NCBI GenBank assembly: GCA_963576785.1
Contig: OY756140.1
Span: 744,001-808,000 of the forward strand
DNA length: 64,000 bases
Direction of reading: 5' to 3'
Origin: Chlorophyllum brunneum
Taxonomy: Eukaryota > Basidiomycota > Agaricomycetes > Agaricales > Agaricaceae
The position numbers were made by a program, and so were the translations under genes. Of this stretch, positions 1 to 11,200 are shown piece by piece. Numbering within the stretch: position 1 is the stretch's first letter; each line of letters begins with the position of its first letter. The notes beneath the pieces are model-generated. The model saw nothing but the letters and a program-made list of their open reading frames with translations, was not told the DNA's origin and ran no database searches.

Positions 1-1151
1 GCCCTTCTTTTTTCTGACTGCCGCTGTCTGAGCACAGCAGACTGTTTCCGCCTCTATCCCAACCACGATCGCCTAATGGCCCACCGGAAGCGCGATCACA
101 ACTCCGACACCACCACCGACATCATCACCTGGAATAACCAACATGTTTAGCTCTGAATGCCTTGACACTCCGATCTCCTCAGCCGTCTTTAACCGTGTCC
201 CCTCACCCAATCATGCTACCTGCTCACATCTGGCGTCGGTTCACAATGTTTGCGACCGGGGCTAACTTATAAAATCCTCGCCAAAATATGCGTCGTCCTG
301 CGTTTAATACTGAAATTCGATTCAAATGTAAAATGGAATGCTTTTTCCAAGTTATCTTGGATCCCTAGGCCTACTTGTACAATATCCCTTGTGCTGATGT
401 GCCTAATACCGGTCCCATGATGCCGTGGATATCTGCTCAATGGGTGTGCATGGTGGTAGGGCAGGACAGTCTGCCTTTTTCTGTCGATGATGTCGTTTTT
501 CCTATGAGAAACTGGAGTGGACCCCGAATCTGACGGCTAGTATCTGGATCTCAACTAGGGACTCACGCCTATGATATTCAGACGCTGACCACTGAGGCGA
601 GGATCGCGAACCTACCACTAATGCTGATCGTGGAGCTGAGCAAAGGTAAGTGGTGGATACTCCGACCCGGCGAGGGACGACATACTCCAGGAAGTCAGTG
701 CTTTGAATGCATGCTTTCACCCAAAGCCGTTTTTGCGCTCGTGCCAAAACTCGTGTACGCAATGTTCTGGCCCCTGGACCATGACGCCGTTTGTGAGGTG
801 ATATCAAGCTGTGGTTACTCCAGCCCGACCAGAGCATATCTTCTAGACACTTGCTACTCGGACGGACGAACTACGTGCGAACCAGCACCATATTCTTGCA
901 CACACGTGGGCCTCCGCTGCAAACAACACAATAGAGCACACAAAGCACAGCCACTCCTGAAGTTCAATTACGCGTCCCTGGCACACCACGAGGACCCTCC
1001 ATGTAAAAACACAACCGAGCTCCACCACTTTCTTGCATGAAATCGCTCAAACGACAGCAGGTCACACAATCGTTATAAAAGAATACTGATCACATTAAAC
1101 AATGGAACGAAGGTATACATGCTAAACCCCAAATACTACGCTACGGTGTGG
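1..1151. other. Gene-poor left flank
   Basis: No convincing protein-coding gene is visible on either strand. Open frames here are short, lack recognisable domains or splice-linked continuation, and have ordinary compositional bias. The only structured item is the tRNA-like patch near 540-607, listed separately. A gene starting to the left of the window could place a UTR here. Confidence 0.5.
540..607 (-). other. Decayed tRNA-like / SINE-like sequence
   Basis: Read on the minus strand, this stretch has a box A-like segment (CCTCAGTGGTCAGCG, about 585-600), a CAT triplet where a tRNA-Met anticodon would fall, and a box B-like segment (AGTTGAGATCC, about 546-556). Spacing and order match a tRNA gene, but the acceptor and T stems do not pair cleanly. 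I therefore read it as a tRNA pseudogene or the head of a tRNA-derived SINE, not a working tRNA. Confidence 0.3.
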
Positions 1152-1638
1152 TCAAGCGTTGATGTTGATGGGAGTGCACCCGATAGCGATAACGCCGTCT
1201 ATGAATTTTATGAAACACCGTGGTTAGCTGTCGAGTTCAGAAAACAGAAAGACCCCAAGTCAGGCTCTTACTGAAACTGTTGTTGGAGCAGCAGACGGGC
1301 TGAGCAGTGCTGGAGAACAATCAACCCTTTGGCAGTACACGAAATAGTTGGCTTTCTTACCAGCTATTTCCGGATCTACTCATAAAGGAGATAGGTATAC
1401 AATTAAAACCAAGTAGCGTGCCGATGTGTTCATCAACGTCAGGCAAGCCCCGAACCAAGTGCTTGACGGCCTGGAGAGAGCTGGAGTCTGCCTTCTGGAC
1501 GTGATTGCAACATTGCTGGTTGTGGACATTGCAACTCCCGGTGACGTCACCTTCCGACGCGCTCCCAGGAGCGGCGGTGACAGCGGTAGCGAGGACGGCG
1601 GTGACGAGGGCTGCGAGAGTGAAGAGCTTTGTATACAT
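1152..1638 (-). CDS. Class I hydrophobin
   Basis: Small secreted cell-surface protein that self-assembles into an amphipathic layer on hyphae and spores. Exons are 1361-1638, 1272-1309 and 1152-1198, giving 120 residues with every phase closing. Residues 1-23 form a signal peptide (MYTKLFTLAALVTAVLATAV). All eight hydrophobin cysteines are present with spacing C-X6-CC-X35-C-X12-C-X5-CC-X12-C, which fits class I. The fourth and fifth cysteines are split by intron 1. The C-terminal stretch NGVIAIGCTPININA is typical of the family. The gene is isolated, with its TATA box about 110 bases upstream. The family assignment is firm; the developmental stage at which it acts cannot be read from sequence. 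Confidence 0.93.
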
Positions 1639-1746
1639 TATAGTAGTGGGATAGTGACGAAAGTGATGAGGTAGTGATGAGCAAAAGAGTGACTTGGAGG
1701 TAGAAAGGCAAGTTTGGACTGAGAGAAGGTAAACAGGGACGGGGGA

Positions 1747-1753
1747 TTTTATA
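1747..1753 (-). promoter_or_regulatory. TATA box of the hydrophobin gene
   Basis: The minus strand reads CTATAAAATCCCCC here, about 110 bases before the hydrophobin ATG. A clear TATA box fits a strongly regulated structural gene. It is inferred from motif and position only. Confidence 0.55.
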
Positions 1754-2728
1754 GCTGCGCGTGTGCGATTCCTGTGTCAGCCATGCACCACTCACGGGAC
1801 TGGTTTTGAACATTGAAAGTATGTACTTGTTAAATTCAAGCTCAGGGAACTTTGTTTACCACCAGTTGTAAGTGTGCGAGCGCTCAAGAAGTTCGATGCA
1901 GCATTTAAAGGTAGATATCCTAAATGCCCAACGGTCAATACCAATGAATCTGGGGCGTCAGGAGGATCATCGAATAATTGAATGGGCAAGGCGCATATAT
2001 TAACAATAACAGCATGTTACAACTGGTAACTGTAATTTCGGGTCTCTGTTCATCTGACCCCACAGTCCGAGGCCTCAGTACTCACCAACGACCCTGAATT
2101 AATTCTCAAGCTTTAGGCTTTTGAGTTTTTCCCCCTGATTTTGTATTTGGCAAAGCGCATATATCCAGCGTCCGAACGTTTGCCCGATCCCGTGAGCGAT
2201 ATGTGGCTGACATAGAAATCGCACGGAACTCGGGCCCACCGACGCCTTGATTGGTATCGGATGCACTCCTATCACCCTTAAGGGTACGTCCAGCGTCAGC
2301 TGGTGAGTATTCTGTTTGTCTTTGTCCTGCCGTCGTGCTGATCATCTCTATAGCAACAGACATCCCGTCTGCTGCTACAACAACAGTTTCGGTTAGATTT
2401 CAGACTCAGGTTCATTCTGTTTCTGCGGACGACGGCTGGCTGCACTCCCATCAACGTCAGCCGTTGGTCGTGTCGTTAGCTTACTTGCGTCTAAGTATAT
2501 CCGTTTGGATTGTGGGGAATAGTTTGCAGTCGTTCCTAGTATTAATGAGTGGTTTATATTGGGCTGTGGACCGCGTCAATGATGCAAACTTGATCCTACC
2601 ATATTGGGAGGGGTACGCGTGCACGTGACGCAATTTCGTGAACGAACGACGCGTCAGTTGATACACTCACATTCGGTGCTTGGACTTGTGAAGCTGTGAG
2701 CTTTGTACTGTGCGCTCAGTAAACCAGG
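1754..2728. other. Intergenic region between hydrophobin and DNA2
   Basis: No supported gene. It carries the promoters of the divergently transcribed hydrophobin and DNA2 genes. The right end probably holds a DNA2 5'-UTR exon just before an intron-like segment at 2730-2793. Confidence 0.4.
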
Positions 2729-2828
2729 AGTGAGCCAAGCTGTGTTCATGTCTATGTCTTCGTGTCGGGCCCTCATTCTCGTTCTAACTTTAGCCACCTC
2801 CTCAGATTCAATACGCACGGTCAACGCG

Positions 2829-5800
2829 ATGTCCGAAACCTCCCAACAGGACGAAAGAGACTTCATGCATTCCCTGCTCAGAGGACTTGATGAGACGCTA
2901 TATTCCGGCCTATACTCGACACCTTCAAAATCCAAAAAGACCAGAATGGTTGAGCAGGTTCCTGGGAGCAAAGGCCCAACTTTTAAAACACCACGGAAAG
3001 CCGGGGCTGAGGACAAGTTACCATCTATTATTCCGACGCCCGCAAATACCTCCCAAAAGGACGTCGATGTGGCAGCCTTGCTGGAAGGTGCAGAGGGCTG
3101 GGACTGGAGCGATATGTTAACTCCCAAGAAGGCGACTCCATCCTCCGGGAAACTAAAACTCACTCCGGGTTTGGGGTCGCCTAAGAAACTTCTACCTCGG
3201 GTGCCTCAGACAGAATACCAGGGCGAGGCTTGTACGCGTTGTGTTGTTGAGTCTGTCTCTGAATTTCAGGTCAGAGCGTCTCCACAGAAGGTTTGTATGT
3301 TCTTGATCGGTGGGGATCCCTACTAACATATTTGTTCAGGTGCTGGTTGTTAGAGTTGACCCAGGAGAGGAAAGGCGTTCTGTGGTTTTACAAGACGACT
3401 GGATTACGACTGACGCTCGTATTGGTAATCCTTGGTTCTCTGTTCGAGCTAAGACTTCTAACTTCACGATTTAGGCGACGTAATAAATGTCATCGGTCCC
3501 TTCGAGGTCGCCGCGCCCGTTTCTTCCAGCTCTTTGATCACTTCTACAATACATGTTACTTCCAAGTCCAACTATGTCATCCTCCACCCCGACATCCTTA
3601 TTACAGCGACAGCCCTTTCAAACGCCTCGCAATGCCGGCGGAGACCTATCTTGTCAAGCCTTGTTCGTTCAACAAGTGATATCACACCGGCGTTAGTGTG
3701 GGGAAATATCCTCCACGAGGTCATGCAACTGTGCCTGAGTGAAAATCACTGGGACGAGACATGGATCGAGGAGAGAATTGAGGAAGCTGTGAGGAAGAAT
3801 CTGGTCAACATTGTGAAGATCGAGATGAGTGCCGAGCAGGCGTCGACCGAGGTCAAAGTAAGGGCGAAAGGTTTACTTGCGTTCGCAAAGAAGTATCTGG
3901 GTAGCAAGCCAAAGGTGCGCAGTTGTGTTCACATGGACCCACATATCAATTCAAATACTCCTTAGCCAGAAGGAGTGCTAACCGACACTAGGGCGAACTC
4001 GAGTGAGGCTCCATCATTGCTCGCGATAACCGACCTCCTTGATGTCGAAGAGGACATTTGGTCACCCACCTATGGCCTGAAAGGCAAAATTGATGCAACG
4101 GTGCACTCTATCATTTCCAGGCCCAAACCACCGTCCCATCAAATCAACCATTATTTGTCGAAGTCAACTGTATCCAACCTCCGCGAGACAGAGATCATTT
4201 CTGGCGCAGTGCCGTTTGAAATTAAGACCGGGCGTTCGATTGCGGGTATGGAACATCGTGCGCAGACGATGTTGTATACATTACTTGTAGCAGAGAGATA
4301 CCATCAAGAGGTAGATGCGGGGTTGTTGTATTATACGCAGAAGGAGGAGGTTGTCAGGGTTCCGGCGGTCAGAAATGAGCTACGGGGCCTGGTTATGGGG
4401 AGGAATGATTTGGCCGGCTATATGATGCGGAGACATCGACTTAGTGAGGGACGTGGTGCAAGTGGGAAGGGGGATATAGAGGATGAACCATTCCTGCCAC
4501 CAAGTATTGATGATGAGAGGGTGTGTAAGAGGTGTTATGTGATGGATACCTGCATGCTATATCGTAAGGTATGCCCCCGGCTTCTCAGTTTATTTTCTCG
4601 GTCACTACTAATATTTGTGTAGGCTGTGGAGGGTGTAGTTGATACTTCCTCACCCATTGCGGACGCATACGATCTCAAAACTTCGCATTTAACGTCTACT
4701 CAACTCGAATTCTTCAAGACCTGGGAAAGGTTGATTTCGCTTGAGGAAAAGGATATTCATCGGTTCAAAAAGGAATTGTGGACTATGGGTGCGAAGGAGA
4801 GGGAGAAGAAGGGCAGGTGTTTTGCGGGGATGGTGTTAGACATGATGTTTGACTCTACTGCATTCACTGCTCCTCGGGGTGCGGGGTATCAGGCGGACAA
4901 CACGGAAGCGGATCTAGTGAATGCGGGCAAAGACAAGATACACAAGTTCACCTATCGGTTTATTCGGTCCTCTGAGGGAGATCATAAAACAAATTGGACG
5001 GAGAGAAGATTACAGCCGACTGTAGAGAAAGCAGAGGAAGAAAAGAGCCTATTAAGCGGGCATATGGCCATTGGAGAAGCAGTAACGATTTCAGTCGAAC
5101 CGGATCTATTGGCGCTCACGAAAGGATTCATTGTGGATCTAACGCCAAAAGCAGTGACTCTTGGTGTAGACCATGTGTTGGATTTAGAGAGGATCAAGTG
5201 GAGGTTGGCTACGCGACGCTTGACATCAAAACGAACTCAGGGACATGATGAGGGGGTTGTATTCAGGATTGACAAGGATGATCTATACGGCGGGATGGCG
5301 AGGATCAGGGATAGTCTCGCACAGATGTTTTATGCTGGGGGAGACGTGAAGAGGTTAAAGCTCGTCGTGGACTTGCGAGCACCCGTATTCAACGACCTTG
5401 ACTGGATCGGTGATGAATACTCACGAGACTGGCGAGAGTTCGTGAAACATACACAGAAACTCAACATATATCAGAAGGAGGCAGTGAAAAAGGTATTGGG
5501 CGCGAGAGATTATGCACTTATTCTTGGGATGCCGGGGACTGGTAAGACGAGTGTGATTGCGAGTCTTGTGAAGGTACTCGTAGGAATGGGAAAGAGTGTG
5601 TTGGTAAGCGCGTATACACATTCGGCGGTGGACAATGTGCTGTTGCGGCTGAAGGCGGATTCAGAGAAAGGAGAACTTGGGTTTGGGGTGTTGAGGTTGG
5701 GCAACCTGGACAAAGTGGGTTTTGGAGTTTATTTTTCGGTTTTGAGGGGAGATTGAAGACGTTTTTTGTTATAGATCCATCCGGATGCTCAGGAATATAC

Positions 5801-7242
5801 GTTGGCGAAGAGGAAACAGGCAGTGACGGTCGAGCAGCTTGAGATGCAACTTATGAGTCCGCCTCTTGTGGCTACGACCTGTCTTTCCGTGGATCAGTAG
5901 GTGTTTTCGACGTTGTGCCCCCGTTCTAGCCGTTCTAATAGACGATATAGCGCAATATTCAGTCGCAGAATGTTTGATTATTGTATTGTTGACGAGGCGT
6001 CACAAATTACTTTGCCGACGTGCTTAGGACCTATACGTTTCGCAGAGACATTTGTGCTTGTTGGAGACCACTTCCAACTTCCGCCGCTTGTAAGTTTTCA
6101 TCTGTCTTTCTCTGTTACGAGAAGTCACCGTTCACTTTTAATCAGGTGCGGAGTATACAAGCACGTCAAGGCGGTCTTGATGTTTCGCTGTTCCGTCGAC
6201 TCTCGAATGCGCATCCTGAGGCGGTTGTCGAGCTGGCAGAACAGTACCGGATGAATGAGGAGATTATGACCCTGTCAAACCGGCTAATCTACGGCGAGAG
6301 ACTGAAGTGTGGTTCGGAGAGCGTCCGGAAGAGGAAACTAGTAATCCGCAGGTGGGATGCCGTGAAAAAGCTGTGTGAGCATGCCGGGTGTAGTTCCGGG
6401 AGTGGGAGGGACGGGAGTGGAGAGGGGCAGAGGTGCTGGTTAAGGCAGTTGCTGGACGAGAGCTGTAAAGCCGTTTTTGTGGACACTGATGGCATCCCTG
6501 CTCATGAATCTCGGGCTGGTGATCTGATTCAGAATGAGATTGAGGCAGAGTTGGTGAGGCAAGTTACGGAGGCTTTGATCACGGGTGGAATATCACCGGA
6601 ACAGGTCGGAATAATAACACTATACAGGCAACAAGTGAAGTTAATCTCGCATCTGTTGGGAGGGAGGAAGGATGTGGAGATTTTGACAGCGGATCGGAGC
6701 CAAGGGAGAGATAAGGATGTTGTGATCTTTTCTATGGTTAGGTCAAATGATGAAGGCCGGGTGAGTGATCTTGATCGAGTGAATTTGTATACCTTCTCAC
6801 CATTTTTCGGCCCCAGACAGGTGACTTGGTGAAGGATTGGAGGCGGATGAATGTGTCGTTTACGCGTGCAAGGACCAAGTTAATTATTTTTGGATCGAGA
6901 GGGACACTACAGGCCACACCGCTGATGAAGGAATTTTTCGACTTGATGGACGAGAAGGGATGGGTGCTGGGTGTACCAGATGAGGCGCATACGCTCCACG
7001 ACTTCATGCTACGTGATGATGCACCTGCGATGACTGATGGGGAGGTTGATGTGAAGTCAGAGGTGGAATTCAAGGTGACGCCGTCAAAGAGGAGGGGTGA
7101 TGAGAAGGAGAACACAGTTGATGGTTCTGGGAAGGATCAAGTTGTGAGGGCTGTTAAGAAGATGAGGAAGAGTCATGGTATCAGTTCGGGTGTACTGAAG
7201 GGCAAGCTGTTGTTGCAGGATGTGATCAACGAAGGCTTATGA
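2829..7242 (+). CDS. DNA2: DNA replication ATP-dependent helicase/nuclease Dna2
   Basis: Nuclease-helicase that trims long flaps during Okazaki fragment maturation and resects double-strand breaks. Exons: 2829-3290, 3340-3424, 3475-3914, 3966-4568, 4623-5714, 5775-5896, 5951-6089, 6146-6760, 6817-7242 (1327 residues). The RecB-like nuclease shows [10 protein letters not shown] and PFEIKTGR (Asp, Glu, Lys of the active site). The four iron-sulfur cysteines are seen as SQC near residue 235 and C-X2-C-X5-C ([10 protein letters not shown]) near 515-525. The SF1 helicase has Walker [10 protein letters not shown] near 832, motif II DEAS near 949 and the C-terminal VSFTRAR motif. I chose the ATG at 2829 because 2730-2793 looks like a 5'-UTR intron (GTGAGC...CTAACTTTAG); in-frame ATGs at 2748 and 2754 would lie inside it. 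Confidence 0.95.
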
Positions 7243-8259
7243 TGGCTTGTCTGACTCGATTGTCAGTCTGGTGCATCATTAGTGAGAGGCTGTGGTGTCA
7301 TGTATCATATGTACAGATAGAAGTTCTTGTATTATAGGTCTTGGAATGGTGGACATGGGGTTATTTTTAGCAACGGGAGTGATTGTATATTCCAGCAACC
7401 TTGCGGTTCAGTTTTTGCTTTGACGTTGGGCAGATGCGCTCATTTGATGTACCGGTGTGGTGGTGAATACTGGATCGTGCGTGGTGAGTGACAGTGGGGT
7501 GGCCATCAGTGGAAATATGGCTGTGGCAAGATGGACATCAGAACATGCGCCTCAGTCTCTCTCCCACTATTGTTGGAGGCTCTGATTTGCGCGTGCCGTG
7601 TCATTGTGTCTGATACCTCCCTAAACATTTTTCTTTCAATCTGGGGTTGTATGAATGCGAATGCCAACCCCATGATTTGGCATTCGCCACACATGATATC
7701 ATTACCCATCGTAGAGGGAAGTGACTCAGTGCAAGACCCTGGTGTACAATGGTTGCGAAGGGCGGTGCGGTTTCCATCAGCTATAGACGTGTGATGATGT
7801 GGTCATGTTTTTGGGTTGTGGAAAGATGCGTTCTGGTGTGTTTTGTCATCGTGTCGGGTGGCAGGATGGGTGGTGTGCTGGATGGCAGTCATGGTGCATA
7901 GGGTTGTTAGTTCAAAGGACGGAGATGGATATTCCTGGTCTGGGGTGCTGTGGGGTGGGCAGACGCTAATTGCTACTGACGAGGGCTGTGGCAAAACAAG
8001 GGCAAACAGATGATTGTGGTGTTGGGAAAAAGAATTGTTGGCTGAGCCCTCTTGTCCCGTCTGTTCCCCTTCCGCCGCCCCACCTCTCTCCCCAAAATCT
8101 CGGGCTGTTTGCCGTCCAGCCTCTTGTCTTTCCCTCCTTTCCTCACGACCTGTGTAGACGATCAGCCAACCATTTGCGACGCATTCGACCACACATCACC
8201 ACACATATCCCACTGAACCTCCAGCCATACCGTCCCTCTTCGGCTCGAGATCCCGTAGA
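7243..8259. other. Intergenic region between DNA2 and the kelch gene
   Basis: About 1 kb without a supported gene. It should hold the DNA2 3' UTR and the promoter/5' UTR of the downstream kelch gene; the last 200 bases are CT-rich (8050-8250), as in many fungal leaders. Open frames on both strands have no recognisable domain. Confidence 0.45.
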
Positions 8260-11200
8260 ATGTCCTTCTTCTCCAGGAAGAAGCATAACCAACCTGCACC
8301 AGCCAATGTAACGGTCGCACAACTTCCCAGCCAGGCTCTCGCGCAACTCTCCTCAAATAACAGGCCCCGGGATGGCAGCGTGAGCCAGACAGGGAGTCTG
8401 CGCGACGACCCCACGAATGATGTGTGCGTATATTTTCTCTTGCCTTCACAGTTCAGGGACATTCTGAGCTGGTCTTCCGCAACATGTTAACTCATATTTG
8501 TATTCTCTTAGCAACATCGGCCCCACCCAGAGGACTAAAGGTGCAAGCCCACCAGGTGTTGGATTGCAGAATTCGAATTCGATGCAACAGCAAGCGCCTC
8601 AACAGCAGCAACAGTATCCGCAACCGCAAGCGCCTCAGCAGCAGCAACAGTATTCGCAACCTCCTCAACGTCCTCCACCCCCCCAACAACCGCTTCAGCT
8701 GCAAGCTCAACAGCTACCTCCACAACAATCCACACACCGCCCACCCGCCTATCCATGGTCTTACCGTCGCCTCATCCTCCTCCCACGCTCTATCAAACCC
8801 GGCGGGGTCGATGAGGTCCCCGCACCAACGGCCCCTTCACCCTCACCATTCCCTCGCTATGGTCATGCCCTTCCTGCTACCACAACCATCAGTGGGGACC
8901 TCTACATTTTTGGTGGCCTTGTACGGGAGGCTGCCCAGAACGACCTCTACCTCTACTCTACGAAGGAGAATGCTGCTACTCTGTTGCAGACTGGAGGCGA
9001 AATTCCCAGTCCCAGAGTTGGACATGCGAGTTCCTTAATCAGCAATGTCCTCATCGTATGGGGTGGAGACACCAAAACTGATGCTTCAAGTCGCGGGAAT
9101 GAGCCCCATGATGATGGTCTATATTTGTTGAACCTTGGTGCGTCCTTTTCCTCTGAACCATTTATTTTCATGATTCCAACTTACAGGTCCCAATACCAGT
9201 TTCTCGTGATTGGACGAGGGTCACCGTACACGGGCCAGCTCCTATTGGCCGTTATGGGCATGCCGTCGCCATTGTCGGCACAGTCTTCTTCGTATTTGGT
9301 GGTCAAGTCGATGGTACATTCCTGGACGACCTCTGGGCCTTTGACCTCAACACACGTAAGTATAAGCGCCAGCTTATGTACTTCCTACAAAATCTGATTG
9401 TTCATTTCGGTCGTAGTGCGTACGAGAGCAGCATGGGAGTTATTTGAACCGACTTCGTCTGAGAGGCCCCCCCGGCGCACGGGCCATATCTGTGTTCCGT
9501 ACCAAGACCGGCTGATTGTGTATGCGTGAATTGTCAAATTTGGTTGCTTGTGGCTGACATTCTTAATTTAGGTTTGGCGGAACCGACGGGCAGTACCACT
9601 ATAATGACATATGGTCTTTCGATCTCAAAGCGCGGCGATGGTCGGAGTTGCAGTGCATTGGACATATCCCGTCACCACGAGAGGGTCATGCTGCTGCTAT
9701 TGTTGACGATGTTATATACGTCTTCGGTGGTCGAGGCGTTGATGGTAAAGATTTGGCCGACCTTGCCGCTTTCAAGATTTCCAGTGCGTTTGGTTTATAT
9801 TTGTCTGGACAGCATTAATTGATTAATCTACTTTATAGAGCAACGGTGGTTCAGGTTCGAGAACATGGGTCCTACCCCAAGCGGAAGATCAGGTCATGCC
9901 ATGGCGTCTATGGGTACCAAGGTTTTCGTCCTTGGTGGAGAGTCATTCGTACCGTTCAAAACGGATGACTCGGATCTTGTTTATGTCCTCGACAGCAGTC
10001 AGTATCTTATGCGCCTGTCAATCCATGACCACTTTCTGACATGCTATGATCTAGAGCATATCAAATACCCTCCTCCGGATGCGCCACTACCTGACCGTAA
10101 ACCAGTCGCCTTTCTCCAGAATCAACAAGCTACACAGCCCAACGCTCGTCCCATGTCACCATCCCTGACCGAAGACCCTCGAGCCAGGGCCATGTCACCC
10201 ACTACTAGCATTCGTTCCAATGGTGTGATACAGCAAGCTCATAATAAGGGCAAGCCGCCTATGAGGCCTCGGCGAGAAGACGAGAGCACCGAAGAAGGCA
10301 TGGAAAGCACCTCGGAATCGCATTCCCATCGTGAGCGCGAACGAGCTGTATCCCCTGATCAACAACAGCAAACCCGACAGCAACAGGCCCAGCAACGCGC
10401 CAAGAGCCCTCAGAGTGGAAATGCTAGTCGTACCGTCTCACCAAACGCACTAAACGGCGAACTGTACGAGTCTCGACACCCACTCAATATGGTTAGTGTG
10501 TCAATGGGCATCAACGGGTCTGGGCGCGGATCACCTGCTGTCACAGGGCGTATATCCCCTGGTGCTATGAACACCGGACGCACTTCGCCAGCTGTCCTTG
10601 ATCGGTCGAGGTCTCAGGCTGATACCTACCCTGGCTCGCAGAATGAATCCCCAGCGTTGAATGGTGGTTTCCCGCCTGCAAATGGGTCAGTGAGCGGTGT
10701 CGCTGCAGATCTTGTGAAAGATCTGAAGTCGAAGGATGCGGAGTTGGATGGGTTGAAGAGACAGATGTCTTGGATGAAAGGGGCGCTATCAAAGGCTGCA
10801 AAAGCCGGGTATGTGTTGTCGGATAGACAGACTACGCCCGATTTATCTTCCAATGACGGCATCGATACAAGCGGTGATGATCGGGCAGAACTGTTGTTCA
10901 AGTTCAAGCAGTTTAGGGCAGAGGTGCAGGTAAACAAATTTTGTTCTTTATTTGAAGTGGGAACTGAATTACAATACTTGCTAGGGTGCAATGGTAGAGC
11001 AGGCTAAACAAACCTCAGAACGCGTCGCAGAGGCTGAACGTCTCAAAGCCAGTGCGACACAGGAAGCCGCTTACTACCGCTCCAAGTTGGCCGCCCTTGA
11101 GGCCAATAACGACGTTGATATTTCACGGATAGAGCGTGACCGTATCACATTTCTCGAGCAGAGTATGACGAATCTCATGGGCGAGCAGTGGACAAAAGAC

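Noticed and set aside
621..1040. 139-codon plus-strand frame in the left flank
   Set aside because: High Cys/His content but no pattern, no family resemblance, starts next to the tRNA-like relic.
7803..8192. 129-codon minus-strand frame upstream of the kelch gene
   Set aside because: Overlaps the CT-rich leader of the kelch gene; Arg/Glu/Thr bias reflects composition.
9139..9199. Acceptor at 9186 for kelch exon 3
   Set aside because: Using the earlier AG puts a stop in frame within a few codons; the AG at 9199 restores [21 protein letters not shown].
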